This document shows, in pieces, positions 42,449-52,204 of a stretch of 64,000 bases of DNA; positions within the stretch are counted from its first letter, which is position 1, and each line of letters begins with the position of its first letter. Source of the stretch: an uncultured Clostridia bacterium (GTDB lineage Bacteria > Bacillota > Clostridia > TANB77 > CAG-508); assembly GCA_934149275.1 (NCBI GenBank), contig CAKPEG010000008.1:1-64000 (forward strand), in the 5' to 3' direction. The translations under genes were made by a program, and so were the position numbers. The notes below the pieces were generated by a model. The model was not told the DNA's origin. It saw only the letters and a list, made by a program, of their open reading frames with translations, and did no database searches.

Positions 42449-44131
42449 ATGAAAGATTTTTTGAAAGTAAATTATAAATATATTATTGTGATTTTTGTTA
42501 TTAGTGCTGTTATGACTTTTTTTATGACGAAAAAAGAAGGATTTCATGAGGATGAAATGTTTTCTTATGGTTCGTCTAATTATGCTTATGACAATGTTTA
42601 CAGACCTTATGGCAAGGAAGATGAAACGAATATTTTTGTTAAAGAAAAGATTATGAATGATAATATTATTCAGAATTTGAAGTATTATTTGATTGATCAT
42701 AGGGATGTAAAAGATGAAACTTTGGCTAGTATTAAGTCTGAGTTTGTTCCAACATGGAGAAGTTCTGATGAGGCAAATGATTATTTAACTATTCAGCCAA
42801 AGGATGCGTTAAATTATGGAATGGTTTATTATAATCAATCTCGTGATATTCATCCGCCTCTTTTTTATTTTTTAGTACATACAGTTTCAATATTTTTTGT
42901 GGGGCATTTTTCAAAGTATATTATTTTTAGTATTAATCTTATTTTTATGATTTTGAGTTTATGGACTATAAAAAATATTTTTGAAAAATTGGATAAAAAA
43001 CATTTAATTGTTCCTGCTTTAATTTTGTATGGATTCAGTATGGGGGCGATTTCAACGGTCATTTTTCAAAGGATGTATTCTATGCTTAATTTCTTTGTTT
43101 TAATGTTTATTTCAGCTAACATTGATATTATAAAAAAAGATTTTGATATAGATAAAAAATTATGGAATAAACTCACTTGGATTGTTTTACTTGGATTTTG
43201 GACGCAATATTATTTTTGCATTGTTGCTGGAGTGGTTGCGGTTTTAGTTTTAATAGGAGTGATAAGAAAGCAAGGAAAACAGGGCGCTATAACGTATATT
43301 TTGAAATATTTAAAAATGGCTGTGATAGGTGTATTGCTTTATCCATTGAGTATTAATCATATTTTCTTTTCATATCGTGGAGTCGGAAAAGCTGAGATGG
43401 CAAGAGGGTTTGGCGAAAAGTTAGTAGAGTATTTGAATATTATAGGATATTCTTTTTCCGTTCCTGTTTTGGCTATAGCTATATGTTTGATTTTATTGGT
43501 TATGGCGGTTGCTGTAAAATCTGTGATTGATAAGAAAGTTGATAAAAATGCTTTAGGTGCAGGTGCGATTATATTTTCTGTAATTTGTTATGTTTGTGTT
43601 ATTGTAAAGGTTTCACCGGAATTGCAAGATGCAAATATTATAAGATATATAATGTGTGTTTTGCCGTTAATAATTATTTCAATTTTATTGTTAATTGATA
43701 CTGTTATTAAAAATAAAAATGTGCTAAAATATAGTTTAGTTGGAATTTTGTTGGTAATTTCAGTTTATGGATTAATGTTTAGTGAGCCTGCTTTTCTTTA
43801 TAAAGGTTATGCTAAGTATTTAGAAATTGCTGAAGAAAATAAGGAAGATAAGTTTGTGTATGTTGGAGATACGGTGTTTAATCATATTCAAAGTATGCCT
43901 GAATTTGCAACATATAGTGAGAGTTTAATATTGAATGAAAATCAATTAGATGTTTTGGAAAATGATTCTAAGCTTTCAGAAGAAAATGAATTTATTTTGA
44001 GCATAAAGAAGTACAAAGGTGCTGATGAGATTTTGGCTAAAGTTATTGAGAAAACCGGCTTTTTAAATTATGAAGTTTTACTTGATGATGATGGAGACGT
44101 TGGTTGTAAGATTTACAAGGTGATGAGGTAG
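42449..44131 (+). CDS. GT-C-type membrane glycosyltransferase-like protein
   Basis: This 560-residue membrane protein has about ten spans. The first extracellular loop has GFHEDEMFSYGSS near residue 31, a motif with acidic residues like those in the ArnT/PMT fold. The motif RDIHPPLFYFLVH near 132 is also typical of this fold. The enzyme probably transfers a sugar from a lipid-phosphate donor outside the membrane. The C-terminal 100 residues form a soluble domain. Donor and acceptor are unknown. The gene is 2 bases ahead of the thioesterase, so the two are co-transcribed. Confidence 0.8.
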   Translation: MKDFLKVNYKYIIVIFVISAVMTFFMTKKEGFHEDEMFSYGSSNYAYDNVYRPYGKEDETNIFVKEKIMNDNIIQNLKYYLIDHRDVKDETLASIKSEFVPTWRSSDEANDYLTIQPKDALNYGMVYYNQSRDIHPPLFYFLVHTVSIFFVGHFSKYIIFSINLIFMILSLWTIKNIFEKLDKKHLIVPALILYGFSMGAISTVIFQRMYSMLNFFVLMFISANIDIIKKDFDIDKKLWNKLTWIVLLGFWTQYYFCIVAGVVAVLVLIGVIRKQGKQGAITYILKYLKMAVIGVLLYPLSINHIFFSYRGVGKAEMARGFGEKLVEYLNIIGYSFSVPVLAIAICLILLVMAVAVKSVIDKKVDKNALGAGAIIFSVICYVCVIVKVSPELQDANIIRYIMCVLPLIIISILLLIDTVIKNKNVLKYSLVGILLVISVYGLMFSEPAFLYKGYAKYLEIAEENKEDKFVYVGDTVFNHIQSMPEFATYSESLILNENQLDVLENDSKLSEENEFILSIKKYKGADEILAKVIEKTGFLNYEVLLDDDGDVGCKIYKVMR

Positions 44132-44133
44132 AA

Positions 44134-44859
44134 ATGATATTTGTTGATAAAGTTAAAATAGGATTAAGAGATACTGGAAAAGATTGTTTAATAAAAAATG
44201 AGGCTATTCTTGAAATTCTTGAAAATGTTGGTGGAGAGCAATCTGATTTAGCGGGATATGGAATATTGGATATTGAAAGGACAAAGCTTAGTTGGATTTT
44301 GCTTGATTGGACAGTTAAGGTTATTAAAAGACCTGCTTATCCTGAGGAGTTAGAAGTTAGAACTTGGGGAAGATGTTTTCAAAAGGCGTATACATATAGG
44401 GATTTTGAGGTTTATAATTCAAAGGGAGAATTGTGTATTAAAGCTACTACTAAGTGGGTTATGATTAATAGCGATACTAGAAAGATTGTTAGAATGGGAC
44501 CAGAAGTAAAGGAGGCTTATAAACCTGAAGATTATAGTTCTTTTGGTGATTATAATTTCCCTAAGCCAGAAGTTCCCATTGAATTTTCAAATGAGGTTAA
44601 ATATACTGTATCTAGAAAAGATATTGATATTAATGGTCATATGCATAATACATATTATTTGAATTTGGCTTATGATGCTTTGCCTGAGGATATTTATGAT
44701 GCAAGACCTTATGATATTTTTAGAATAACGTATAAGCATGAGATTAAATTGGGTGATACGGTTATTTGTAAGTATGCTTATTTTAATGGCAAACATGTTG
44801 TTGTTATTATGAGCGAGGATGGTAGTGTTGTTAATTCTGTAATTGAATTATCAAAATAA
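44134..44859 (+). CDS. acyl-ACP thioesterase
   Basis: This 241-residue double hot-dog enzyme (acyl-ACP thioesterase family) releases free fatty acids from acyl-ACP. The first hot-dog unit has GILDIERTKLSWILLDWTVK and RPAYPEELEVRTWGR; the second has SRKDIDINGHMHNTYYLNLA, with the conserved Asn and His of the catalytic site. It is cytosolic. It follows the membrane glycosyltransferase by 2 bases and is near the fatty-acid operon and an acyl-CoA synthetase. The three could set a cycle of chain release and reuse, which is an inference from context. Confidence 0.93.
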   Translation: MIFVDKVKIGLRDTGKDCLIKNEAILEILENVGGEQSDLAGYGILDIERTKLSWILLDWTVKVIKRPAYPEELEVRTWGRCFQKAYTYRDFEVYNSKGELCIKATTKWVMINSDTRKIVRMGPEVKEAYKPEDYSSFGDYNFPKPEVPIEFSNEVKYTVSRKDIDINGHMHNTYYLNLAYDALPEDIYDARPYDIFRITYKHEIKLGDTVICKYAYFNGKHVVVIMSEDGSVVNSVIELSK

Positions 44860-44883
44860 AATGTGATTACAAAGGATTTAAAG

Positions 44884-45351
44884 ATGAAGTTAAATAGTAA
44901 GATGGAATTTTATAAATATATTTATAAGTTGACTAAGTATAAGTATATTAAAAAGTTGCTTAAAAATTATAAGCAACATGGAAAGACGTCTGTGTGGGAA
45001 CATTCTAGAAATGTGGCTTATAGGAGTTTTATGTTGGCGAAGAGATTGGAGAAGAGATACAATATCCAGTTTAATTATGATGATTTGATTGTTGGTGCTT
45101 ATTTGCATGATTTCTTTTTGTATGATTGGCATGAGAAGAGTAAGGATCATAGGTGGCATGGTTTTAGTCATCCTAAAACGGCTGCTAAGAATGCGAAGGA
45201 GATGTTTGATATTTCTGAGAGTGAGCAGAAGATTATTGAGTCTCATATGTGGCCTCTTACTATTACGAAGTTGCCGAAGTCTAAGGAGGCTTTGCTTGTT
45301 TGTATGGTGGATAAGTATTCGGCTATTCTTGAGACGGTTAATAGGAAGTAG
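44884..45351 (+). CDS. HD-domain phosphohydrolase
   Basis: The 155-residue product has an HD domain: the metal-binding His in SVWEHSRNVAYRSFM near residue 40, the HD pair in VGAYLHDFFLYDW near 75, the His in FSHPKTAAKN near 97, and the final Asp in CMVDKYSAILE near 145. Such enzymes act on phosphoryl groups of nucleotides; the substrate is unknown. The ATG at 44884 follows AAAGGA; the frame starts upstream with GTG at 44863. It is 24 bases after the thioesterase gene. Confidence 0.88.
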   Translation: MKLNSKMEFYKYIYKLTKYKYIKKLLKNYKQHGKTSVWEHSRNVAYRSFMLAKRLEKRYNIQFNYDDLIVGAYLHDFFLYDWHEKSKDHRWHGFSHPKTAAKNAKEMFDISESEQKIIESHMWPLTITKLPKSKEALLVCMVDKYSAILETVNRK

Positions 45352-45436
45352 CGCGTTACATTGATTTTAAGGTTCATTTAAAATAATAAAATATATGCAG
45401 ATAACTATAGAATAAAAAGAGAGCGGTGGTTATTAG

Positions 45437-46321
45437 GTGATTGATTTACATATACATACAAAGTATTCAGATGGAACGGATTCAGTAATTGAGGTATTGA
45501 GAAAGGCTGAGAAACTTGGCTTGAAGGCTATTGCTATAACGGACCATGAGAATTGTGACGCCTATAAAGAGATTGCTAAAATTGATGTTGGTAAATATTT
45601 TTCTGGAAGAGTATTGCATGGTATTGAGTTAAAGGCTAGGTATACTGATAGAGTTATTGATGTTCTTGGATATAATATTGATTGTGAGAAGATGGAAAAG
45701 TATTTGAAAGATTGTTATGGTAATGTTACTAGAGATGAAATTCAAGACAGACAGCTTAGAAAATTTTACGAGTATAAAGATGAGTATGGTTTGGTTTTAG
45801 ACGATATTGATAGTTTGAAGTGGGATAAGCATACTGGTTGGGCAAGTATTGTTTTTTATGATGAGTTGAAGAAACATGAGGAGAATAAAGCTAAGGTTCC
45901 AGCAGATATGTGGGACAGTTTTACGGTGTTTAAGAGAAATTATTATCATGGTAAGGGTAAGCCTTTTTATGTAGATAATTCTGTCGATTATCCATCTTTG
46001 GAGAAGATTATTGAGATTATTCATAAATCTGGAGGTTTGGCTTTTGTTGCGCATATATATGAGTATGCATGGATTGACGATAAAATTGCTGAACTGGAGA
46101 AGATTACAGATGGTTATGATATTGATGGAATTGAGTGCTATCATAGTATATTTAGTCTTGAGCATATTGAATTGGTAAAGAAATTTTGCAAGAGTAGAGG
46201 TTTGCTTATGAGTGGTGGTAGTGATTATCATGGTTTGCATAAGCCTGATATTGAAATTGGGTCTGGTAAAGGACAGTTGTGTATACCGGATGAGATTTAT
46301 GAGAGAATTGTAGAAAAATAA
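45437..46321 (+). CDS. PHP-domain metal-dependent phosphoesterase
   Basis: This 294-residue PHP hydrolase has IDLHIHTKYSDGTDSV near residue 2, AITDHENCDAY near 33, HGIELKARY near 60, and the closing metal ligands in SGGSDYHGLHKPD near 268. The long insert (about 100-190) with KRNYYHGKGKPFYVD distinguishes it from the second PHP protein at 62867. The likely substrate is a nucleotide or phosphodiester. It starts with GTG at 45437, with GGTGG upstream. A strong terminator follows. Confidence 0.9.
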   Translation: MIDLHIHTKYSDGTDSVIEVLRKAEKLGLKAIAITDHENCDAYKEIAKIDVGKYFSGRVLHGIELKARYTDRVIDVLGYNIDCEKMEKYLKDCYGNVTRDEIQDRQLRKFYEYKDEYGLVLDDIDSLKWDKHTGWASIVFYDELKKHEENKAKVPADMWDSFTVFKRNYYHGKGKPFYVDNSVDYPSLEKIIEIIHKSGGLAFVAHIYEYAWIDDKIAELEKITDGYDIDGIECYHSIFSLEHIELVKKFCKSRGLLMSGGSDYHGLHKPDIEIGSGKGQLCIPDEIYERIVEK

Positions 46322-46322
46322 T

Positions 46323-46369
46323 AAAAGATACAATAGCTTTTTTAGTTATTGTATCTTTTATTATTTTTT
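46323..46369 (+). terminator. intrinsic terminator after the PHP gene
   Basis: AAAAGATACAATA (46323-46335) pairs perfectly with TATTGTATCTTTT (46347-46359), followed by ATTATTTTTT. Confidence 0.92.
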
Positions 46370-46491
46370 ATGTAACATAGGATTAAAAAGATTTTTTATA
46401 CTGACCCGCCAGTCTAATGATTTTAGTTTTGAATAATGGTATAAAAGGTATAGTGATTTTTGGGGAAGAATTTGAGAAAGGATTTTGTAAT

Positions 46492-48213
46492 ATGGCTGAG
46501 GGGTTGTATGAATATATAGAGATTTCTGATTTGAAGGATATGCTTCAAAAGTCAGGTGATTTATATGGTGATAATATTGCTTATAAAATAAAGAGAAATG
46601 GTGAGTATATAACTTTTTCTCATAAAGAGATTAGAAAAATGATTAATGGTTTAGGGACGTCTCTTATTAATATGGGGCTTAAAGGTAAACGAATTGCTGT
46701 TATTGGTGAGAATAGGTATGAATGGGAGATTGCATATTTGGCAATTGCGTGTGGTACTGGTATAGTTGTTCCTTTGGATAAATCTTTGCCTGAAAACGAG
46801 CTTAGAAATTTAATTGAGCGTTCTGGCATTGAGGCAATTTTCTATACTAAAAAATATGAAGATTCTTTGATTAAGATGAAACATGAGTGCATTGGCAAAT
46901 TAAAGCATTTAATAAATATGGATTTAGATATGCATACTGATGGTATATATTCTGAAATGGAGCTTGTTCAGTATGGAAAGAATTTAGTTGAGGATGGTAA
47001 CAGAGATTTTGTTGATGCTAAGATAGATGCTGAGAAAATGGGTGTAATGTTGTTTACTTCTGGAACAACGTCTGCTTCTAAGATTGTTGCGTTATCTCAT
47101 AAAAATATTTGTTCTAATTTGATGGATATTGCTTCTGTTTTAGATATTAATGATCAGGATGTGTTCTTATCTTTTTTGCCTTTGCATCATGTTTTTGAGT
47201 GTACTGTTGGATTTTTATTTTCTCTTTATAAAGGGGCTCAAACTGTTTTTGCAGATGGAATTAGGCACATTGTTGAGAATATGAATGAATATCATGTTAC
47301 GGTTATGGCTTCTGTTCCTGCTATTTATGAAAGAATTTTTAAAATAATTTCTAAGCAATTGGAGAATAAAAATTTAAGAGAAAATATTCTTGAGCTAGAA
47401 GAGGAGCATAAGGAATCTTCTATGGAAGAGAAAAAGAAAGTTTTTTCTGAAATACATGAGATGCTTGGCGGTAATGTTAGATTGTTGATCTCTGGTGCTG
47501 CTAGTTTAGATCCTACAATTGAGGAAAAATATAGAAAATTGGGCTTGAATATGGTTCAAGGTTATGGCTTGACAGAGACGTCTCCTGTTGTTGCTGTTGG
47601 AAATAAGATTTTTAATAGGGTTGGTTCTGTTGGAAAATCTGTTCCTCATGTGAAGGCTAAGATAGTTAATGCTGATAAGGATGGAATGGGAGAGCTTGTG
47701 GTTTCGGGGCCAAGTATTATGCTTGAATATTACCAAAATGAAGAAGCTACAAAAGATGCTTTACGTGATGGTTGGTTCTATACTGGAGATTTAGCAAAGA
47801 TTGATGACGATGGTTATATTTTTATTTGTGGCAGAAAAAAGAGTGTTATTGTTTTGAAGAATGGCAAAAATATTTTTCCAGAAGAAATGGAGAATTTACT
47901 AAATAGAATTGAGGGTGTTGAAGAGTCTTTTGTTTATGGGATGCCTGTTTCAGAAGATCCTAATGATTTGAAGATTTTTGCTGAAGTAGTTTATAACGAG
48001 GATATTGTTATGAAAGCATATAAGGTTGAAGATTTTGATGGTATATATGATGCAATTTTTCAAAAGGTTAAGGAGATTAATAAAACGATGCCACCTTACA
48101 AAGCGATTAGAGGTATTACATTAACTAAAGAAGCGCTAATAAAAACTACTACTGGAAAAATAAAAAGAAATGAAAATTTGAAAAAGGTTTTAAAAAATTA
48201 TGAAGTTAAATAA
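46492..48213 (+). CDS. AMP-dependent acyl-CoA synthetase (long-chain type)
   Basis: This 573-residue ANL-family enzyme activates a fatty acid as acyl-AMP. The P-loop-like motif is MLFTSGTTSASKIVALSH near residue 185, with A5 QGYGLTETSPVVAV near 355, A7 YTGDLAKIDDDGYIFI near 428 and the C-terminal Lys region TGKIKRNENLKK. It belongs to the FACL/Aas-like group. The product may be acyl-CoA or acyl-ACP. The start at 46492 follows AAAGGA; the frame extends to 46417 without support. Its last 14 bases overlap birA, so it leads the fatty-acid synthesis operon. Confidence 0.92.
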   Translation: MAEGLYEYIEISDLKDMLQKSGDLYGDNIAYKIKRNGEYITFSHKEIRKMINGLGTSLINMGLKGKRIAVIGENRYEWEIAYLAIACGTGIVVPLDKSLPENELRNLIERSGIEAIFYTKKYEDSLIKMKHECIGKLKHLINMDLDMHTDGIYSEMELVQYGKNLVEDGNRDFVDAKIDAEKMGVMLFTSGTTSASKIVALSHKNICSNLMDIASVLDINDQDVFLSFLPLHHVFECTVGFLFSLYKGAQTVFADGIRHIVENMNEYHVTVMASVPAIYERIFKIISKQLENKNLRENILELEEEHKESSMEEKKKVFSEIHEMLGGNVRLLISGAASLDPTIEEKYRKLGLNMVQGYGLTETSPVVAVGNKIFNRVGSVGKSVPHVKAKIVNADKDGMGELVVSGPSIMLEYYQNEEATKDALRDGWFYTGDLAKIDDDGYIFICGRKKSVIVLKNGKNIFPEEMENLLNRIEGVEESFVYGMPVSEDPNDLKIFAEVVYNEDIVMKAYKVEDFDGIYDAIFQKVKEINKTMPPYKAIRGITLTKEALIKTTTGKIKRNENLKKVLKNYEVK

Positions 48214-48775
48214 TTTACATACTCAAGTGCTTGGAAAAAATTTTGAATATTATGAAAAGATTGATTCGACGCAAAAAGAAATTTGGTCAAGAGTTACAGA
48301 GAATAGAATTGAAAATGGTACTGTTATTTGTGCTGGGGTTCAAGAGAGTGGTGTTGGAACTCATGGAAGAGTGTGGCACACTGATGAGAAGAATAATATT
48401 GCTTTTTCGTTTTATTTGAACTTGAATGTTGAAATTGAAAAGCTTGATGGAGTTACATTGGAGATTGCTGAGATTATAAGAAGTATTTTTGAAAAGGAAT
48501 ATAATATTTTACTAAAAATCAAAAAGCCAAATGATATTGTTTATAATCAGAAGAAAATTGGAGGAATCCTTACAGAGACAAAGTTAGTTGGTGAATGTGT
48601 GAGAGATTTGGTTGTTGGTATAGGAATAAATACGAATCAAACTGAGTTTGCTGATGAGATACATGATATTGCTACGTCTATAAAAAATGAGTTTGGTTTT
48701 AGTGTTGACAATGAGAAAATAATTTCAGAATTTTGTAATTTATTTGAGAAGAAAGTTTATGAAAGGATTAAATAA
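48200..48775 (+). CDS. birA: biotin--[acetyl-CoA carboxylase] ligase BirA, short form
   Basis: This 191-residue biotin protein ligase attaches biotin to AccB. The catalytic motif is ESGVGTHGRVWHTD near residue 50, with the biotin-site Lys in KKPNDIVYNQKKIGGILTE near 112 and GIGINTN. It lacks the N-terminal HTH domain of group II BirA and the C-terminal SH3-like domain, so it is an enzyme only and not a repressor. It overlaps the acyl-CoA synthetase gene by 14 bases and is followed by fabD with no gap. It sits in the operon that encodes its substrate. Confidence 0.92.
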   Translation: MKLNNLHTQVLGKNFEYYEKIDSTQKEIWSRVTENRIENGTVICAGVQESGVGTHGRVWHTDEKNNIAFSFYLNLNVEIEKLDGVTLEIAEIIRSIFEKEYNILLKIKKPNDIVYNQKKIGGILTETKLVGECVRDLVVGIGINTNQTEFADEIHDIATSIKNEFGFSVDNEKIISEFCNLFEKKVYERIK

Positions 48776-49726
48776 ATGAAGATAGGATTTTTATTTCCTG
48801 GACAGGGTTCACAATCTGTTGGAATGGGAAAAGATATTTATGAAAAATATGAAGTAGCTAGAAAAGTGTATGATGAGGTTGAGAAAATTACTGGGATTGA
48901 TGTGGCTGATATTACTTTTAATCAACCTGCTGAGATTTTGAATCAGACTAAGTATACTCAAATATGTATTTTAACAATGAGTTTAGCGATTTTGAATGTT
49001 TTAAAAGACAAGAATATAAAAGCTGAGGATTCTGCTGGTTTGAGCTTAGGAGAATATGCTTCATTAATTTATAGTGGTGCTCTTTCGTTTGAGGATGGAA
49101 TATCAATAGTTAAAAAAAGAGGAGAATATATGCAGAATTTATTGCCAGAGGGCGATTGGAAAATGGCTGCTGTGTTGGGATTGGATGAAAAAAGTGTTAT
49201 TTCTGCTTGTAATAGTGTAAAAAGTGGTTTTGTTGTTCCAGTAAACTTTAATACAATTGGACAAATTGTTGTGTCTGGCGATGCAGAAGGTATTAGTGAG
49301 CTACAAAAAGTTGCTACTGAATATGGTGCTAAAAAGGTTAGAGTTTTAAATACTGCTGGTCCTTTTCATACGGAAAAATTAATAGATGCTTCAAATGCTT
49401 TGAGAAAAGATTTGAAAAAGATAAAATTTCATGAGTTTAATTCTAATGCTTTTAAGAATTTAGATGGAACTGAATATAAAAGCAATGACAACATGTCTGA
49501 TATTTTAGCTAGGCATATTGTTAATCCAGTTAAATTTTCAGATGTGCTAAAAAATATGTATGCTGATGGAGTGGATACATTTATTGAAATAGGTCCTGGT
49601 AAAACATTATCTGGATTTGTTAAGAGAATGGAATTTGAAAGACCTGTTTATATTTTTAATATAAATAATGTTGATTCTTTGGGATTTACAATTGATAGTT
49701 TGAAAAAGAATATGGAGGTGTTTTAG
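48776..49726 (+). CDS. fabD: malonyl-CoA:ACP transacylase FabD
   Basis: FabD loads malonate onto acyl carrier protein. The 316-residue product has FLFPGQGSQSVGMGKD near residue 5, the catalytic Ser in GLSLGEYASL near 88, the catalytic His in NTAGPFHTEKL near 199, and the GPGKTLSGFVKR end motif. The ATG directly follows the birA stop, and AAAGGAT lies in the last birA codons. fabG follows at once. Confidence 0.96.
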   Translation: MKIGFLFPGQGSQSVGMGKDIYEKYEVARKVYDEVEKITGIDVADITFNQPAEILNQTKYTQICILTMSLAILNVLKDKNIKAEDSAGLSLGEYASLIYSGALSFEDGISIVKKRGEYMQNLLPEGDWKMAAVLGLDEKSVISACNSVKSGFVVPVNFNTIGQIVVSGDAEGISELQKVATEYGAKKVRVLNTAGPFHTEKLIDASNALRKDLKKIKFHEFNSNAFKNLDGTEYKSNDNMSDILARHIVNPVKFSDVLKNMYADGVDTFIEIGPGKTLSGFVKRMEFERPVYIFNINNVDSLGFTIDSLKKNMEVF

Positions 49727-49727
49727 T

Positions 49728-50459
49728 ATGGCTAAAGTTGCTTTGATTACAGGTGCTACAAGAGGAATTGGTAAAGCAATTGCTATTAGGTTGGCTAATG
49801 CTGGTTTTGATATTGCTTTGAATTACAGAAAAGAAAATGATGAGTTGATCAATACAAAATCAGAAATTGAGAAAACTGGAGTGAATTGTTTACCTGTTCA
49901 AGGAGATGTTTCTTCTTTTGAGGATTGCGAGAGAATTGCAAAAGAAATATTTGATAAGTTCGGTGAAATTGATGTTTTAGTTAATAATGCAGGCATCACA
50001 AAAGATATGTTGCTTATGAGAATGAAGCCGGAAGATTTTTCAAGTGTTGTTGATGTTAATTTAATTGGTACTTTCAATATGACAAGAAACGTTGTTCCAT
50101 ATATGGTTAAAGCTAGATCTGGTAAAATTGTTAATATTTCTTCTGTTGTTGGAATAGAAGGAAATGCAGGACAAGCTAATTATGCTGCTTCTAAGGCTGG
50201 TATTATTGGTTTTACTAAGAGTTTGGCAAGGGAACTTGGTTCTAGAAATATTTTAGTAAATGCTGTTGCACCTGGTTTTATTGAAACAGATATGACGGCT
50301 GTTTTGAGCGATTCTGTTAGAGATGAAATTGCTAAGAAAATATCGTTGAGAAGAATGGGTTCAGCTGAGGATGTAGCTGGTGTTGTGGAGTTTTTATGCA
50401 GTGATGCTTCAAGTTATGTAACTGGGACAGTTATTCCAGTTACAGGAGGATTAATTTAA
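49728..50459 (+). CDS. fabG: 3-oxoacyl-ACP reductase FabG
   Basis: This 243-residue SDR enzyme reduces beta-ketoacyl-ACP with NADPH. The cofactor motif ITGATRGIGKAIA is near residue 6, NNAGITKD near 86, the catalytic Ser in NISSVVG near 136, and Tyr-Lys in YAASKAG near 151. The C-terminal VTGTVIPVTGG is typical. GGAGGTG lies in the last fabD codons. fabF follows after 41 bases. Confidence 0.97.
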   Translation: MAKVALITGATRGIGKAIAIRLANAGFDIALNYRKENDELINTKSEIEKTGVNCLPVQGDVSSFEDCERIAKEIFDKFGEIDVLVNNAGITKDMLLMRMKPEDFSSVVDVNLIGTFNMTRNVVPYMVKARSGKIVNISSVVGIEGNAGQANYAASKAGIIGFTKSLARELGSRNILVNAVAPGFIETDMTAVLSDSVRDEIAKKISLRRMGSAEDVAGVVEFLCSDASSYVTGTVIPVTGGLI

Positions 50460-50500
50460 TTAATAAATTGTTTAAAAATAAATTGTGAAAGGTGAGTGCT

Positions 50501-51739
50501 ATGAGTAATAGACGAGTTGTTGTTACAGGATTAGGTTGTATAACTCCTATCGGAAAAAATGTCGAAGAGACTTGGAATGGAATTGAAAATGGAGTTTGTG
50601 GTGTTGATACTATGAAGTTAGTTAATCCAGAAACTTTTAAAACCAAGATGGATGCTGAAGTTAAGGATTATAATCCACATGATTATTTTGATGTGAAACA
50701 GGCTAGACGTTTGGATAGGTCTTCTCAATTTGCTTTGATTGCTGCTAGAGAAGCGTTTGCCGATTCTGGTATTTCTGAGGAGAATACGGATTTTAATAAT
50801 GTTGGTATTTTTGTTAGTTCAGGTATTGGAGGATTGATTACAATTCAAAACCAATGTGAGGTTAATTTGGAGAAGGGACATAATAGAATTTCACCTATGT
50901 TTATTCCTATGTCTATTGCTAATATGCCTGCTGGAAATATTGCTATTGAACTTGGAATTAAGGGTGAATCTGTTTCTATTGTTACAGCGTGTGCATCTTC
51001 TACTCATGCTATAGGTGAGGCTTATAGAACTATTAAACATGGTTATGAAGATGTAATTTTAGCTGGTGGTACTGAAGCTTCTATTTGTGAAGTTGGTATT
51101 GGAGGTTTTGAAAACATGAAAGCTCTTTCTAGTGCTACTGGTAAAAACAGAGCGAGTATTCCATTTGATAAGGAGAGATCTGGTTTTGTAATGGGTGAAG
51201 GTTCTGGAATTTTAGTTCTTGAGGAATATGAGCATGCTAAAAAAAGAGGTGCTAAAATTTATGGTGAAGTGATTGGGTATGGCGCTACTTCTGATGCTTA
51301 TCATATTACATCTCCTTGCCCTGATGGAGCAGGAGCTGTAAATGCTATGAATAGAGCAATTAAAGATGCTGGTATTTGTGCTAATGATATTGATTACATA
51401 AATGCTCATGGAACTTCTACTCATTTGAATGATTCTTGTGAAACTATGGCTATTAAAAAGGTTATGGGAGAAGATTGGAATAATGTTTTAGTTAGTTCTA
51501 CTAAAGGAAATACAGGACATTTACTTGGCGCTGCGGGTGGCGTTGAGGCTATTATTTGCTCTAAGGCTTTAGAAAATGGAATTGTTCCACCAACAATTAA
51601 TTATAAAGTACCGGATTCAGAATGTGATTTAAATATTGTTCAGAATGAGATTATAAAAAAAGATTTAAATGTAGTTATGTCTAATTCTTTAGGGTTTGGT
51701 GGGCATAATGCAAGTATTATATTTAGAAAAATGAATTAA
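50501..51739 (+). CDS. fabF: beta-ketoacyl-ACP synthase II FabF
   Basis: This 412-residue thiolase-fold enzyme elongates acyl-ACP with malonyl-ACP. The catalytic Cys is in VTACASSTHAIG near residue 165, His in NAHGTSTHLND near 303, and the second His in KGNTGHLLGAAGG near 340. The ATG at 50501 follows AAAGGTGAG; a GTG at 50492 is in frame but overlaps that site. There is no acpP gene beside it, which is common elsewhere. accB follows after 17 bases. Confidence 0.97.
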   Translation: MSNRRVVVTGLGCITPIGKNVEETWNGIENGVCGVDTMKLVNPETFKTKMDAEVKDYNPHDYFDVKQARRLDRSSQFALIAAREAFADSGISEENTDFNNVGIFVSSGIGGLITIQNQCEVNLEKGHNRISPMFIPMSIANMPAGNIAIELGIKGESVSIVTACASSTHAIGEAYRTIKHGYEDVILAGGTEASICEVGIGGFENMKALSSATGKNRASIPFDKERSGFVMGEGSGILVLEEYEHAKKRGAKIYGEVIGYGATSDAYHITSPCPDGAGAVNAMNRAIKDAGICANDIDYINAHGTSTHLNDSCETMAIKKVMGEDWNNVLVSSTKGNTGHLLGAAGGVEAIICSKALENGIVPPTINYKVPDSECDLNIVQNEIIKKDLNVVMSNSLGFGGHNASIIFRKMN

Positions 51740-51756
51740 TTATGAGGTGAATTAAA

Positions 51757-52194
51757 ATGGAGTATGAGAAAATTAAACAATTAATGGATGATATGGGAAA
51801 CTCAAAATTATCTTCTATTGATATTGATTTTCCTGATGGTACAAAGATTAGTATGAAGAAAAATGAAAATGTTGAAATATCAACCAAAGTAATGAAATCT
51901 TCTAGTCAAGATGTTAAGAAGGAGGAGCCTGAGTTAGAGCAACCAAGTAATGAAAATACAGGAAAAATTGTAAAATCTCCTATGGTTGGTACTTTTTATA
52001 TCAAACCTAATCCAAGTGCTAATCCTTATGTTGAGGTCGGAAAGAAGGTTAAAAAGGGAGATGTGCTTTGCATTATAGAGGCTATGAAACTTATGAATGA
52101 AATTGAATCAGAGTTTGATGGTGAGGTTGCAGAGATTTTTATAAAAGATGGTGAAGCTGTTGAATATGGGAAAGCTTTATTTAGAATTATATAG
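51757..52194 (+). CDS. accB: biotin carboxyl carrier protein AccB
   Basis: This 145-residue BCCP carries biotin between the carboxylase subunits. The N-terminal helix (about 1-25) and a Pro/Glu/Ser-rich linker precede the biotinyl domain from residue 68 (SPMVGTFYIKPNP). The biotin Lys lies in the canonical motif IIEAMKLMNEIESE near residue 112. The protein is the target of the BirA encoded upstream. The long palindrome at 52205 follows 10 bases after its stop. Confidence 0.97.
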   Translation: MEYEKIKQLMDDMGNSKLSSIDIDFPDGTKISMKKNENVEISTKVMKSSSQDVKKEEPELEQPSNENTGKIVKSPMVGTFYIKPNPSANPYVEVGKKVKKGDVLCIIEAMKLMNEIESEFDGEVAEIFIKDGEAVEYGKALFRII

Positions 52195-52204
52195 ATTAAC
52201 AATT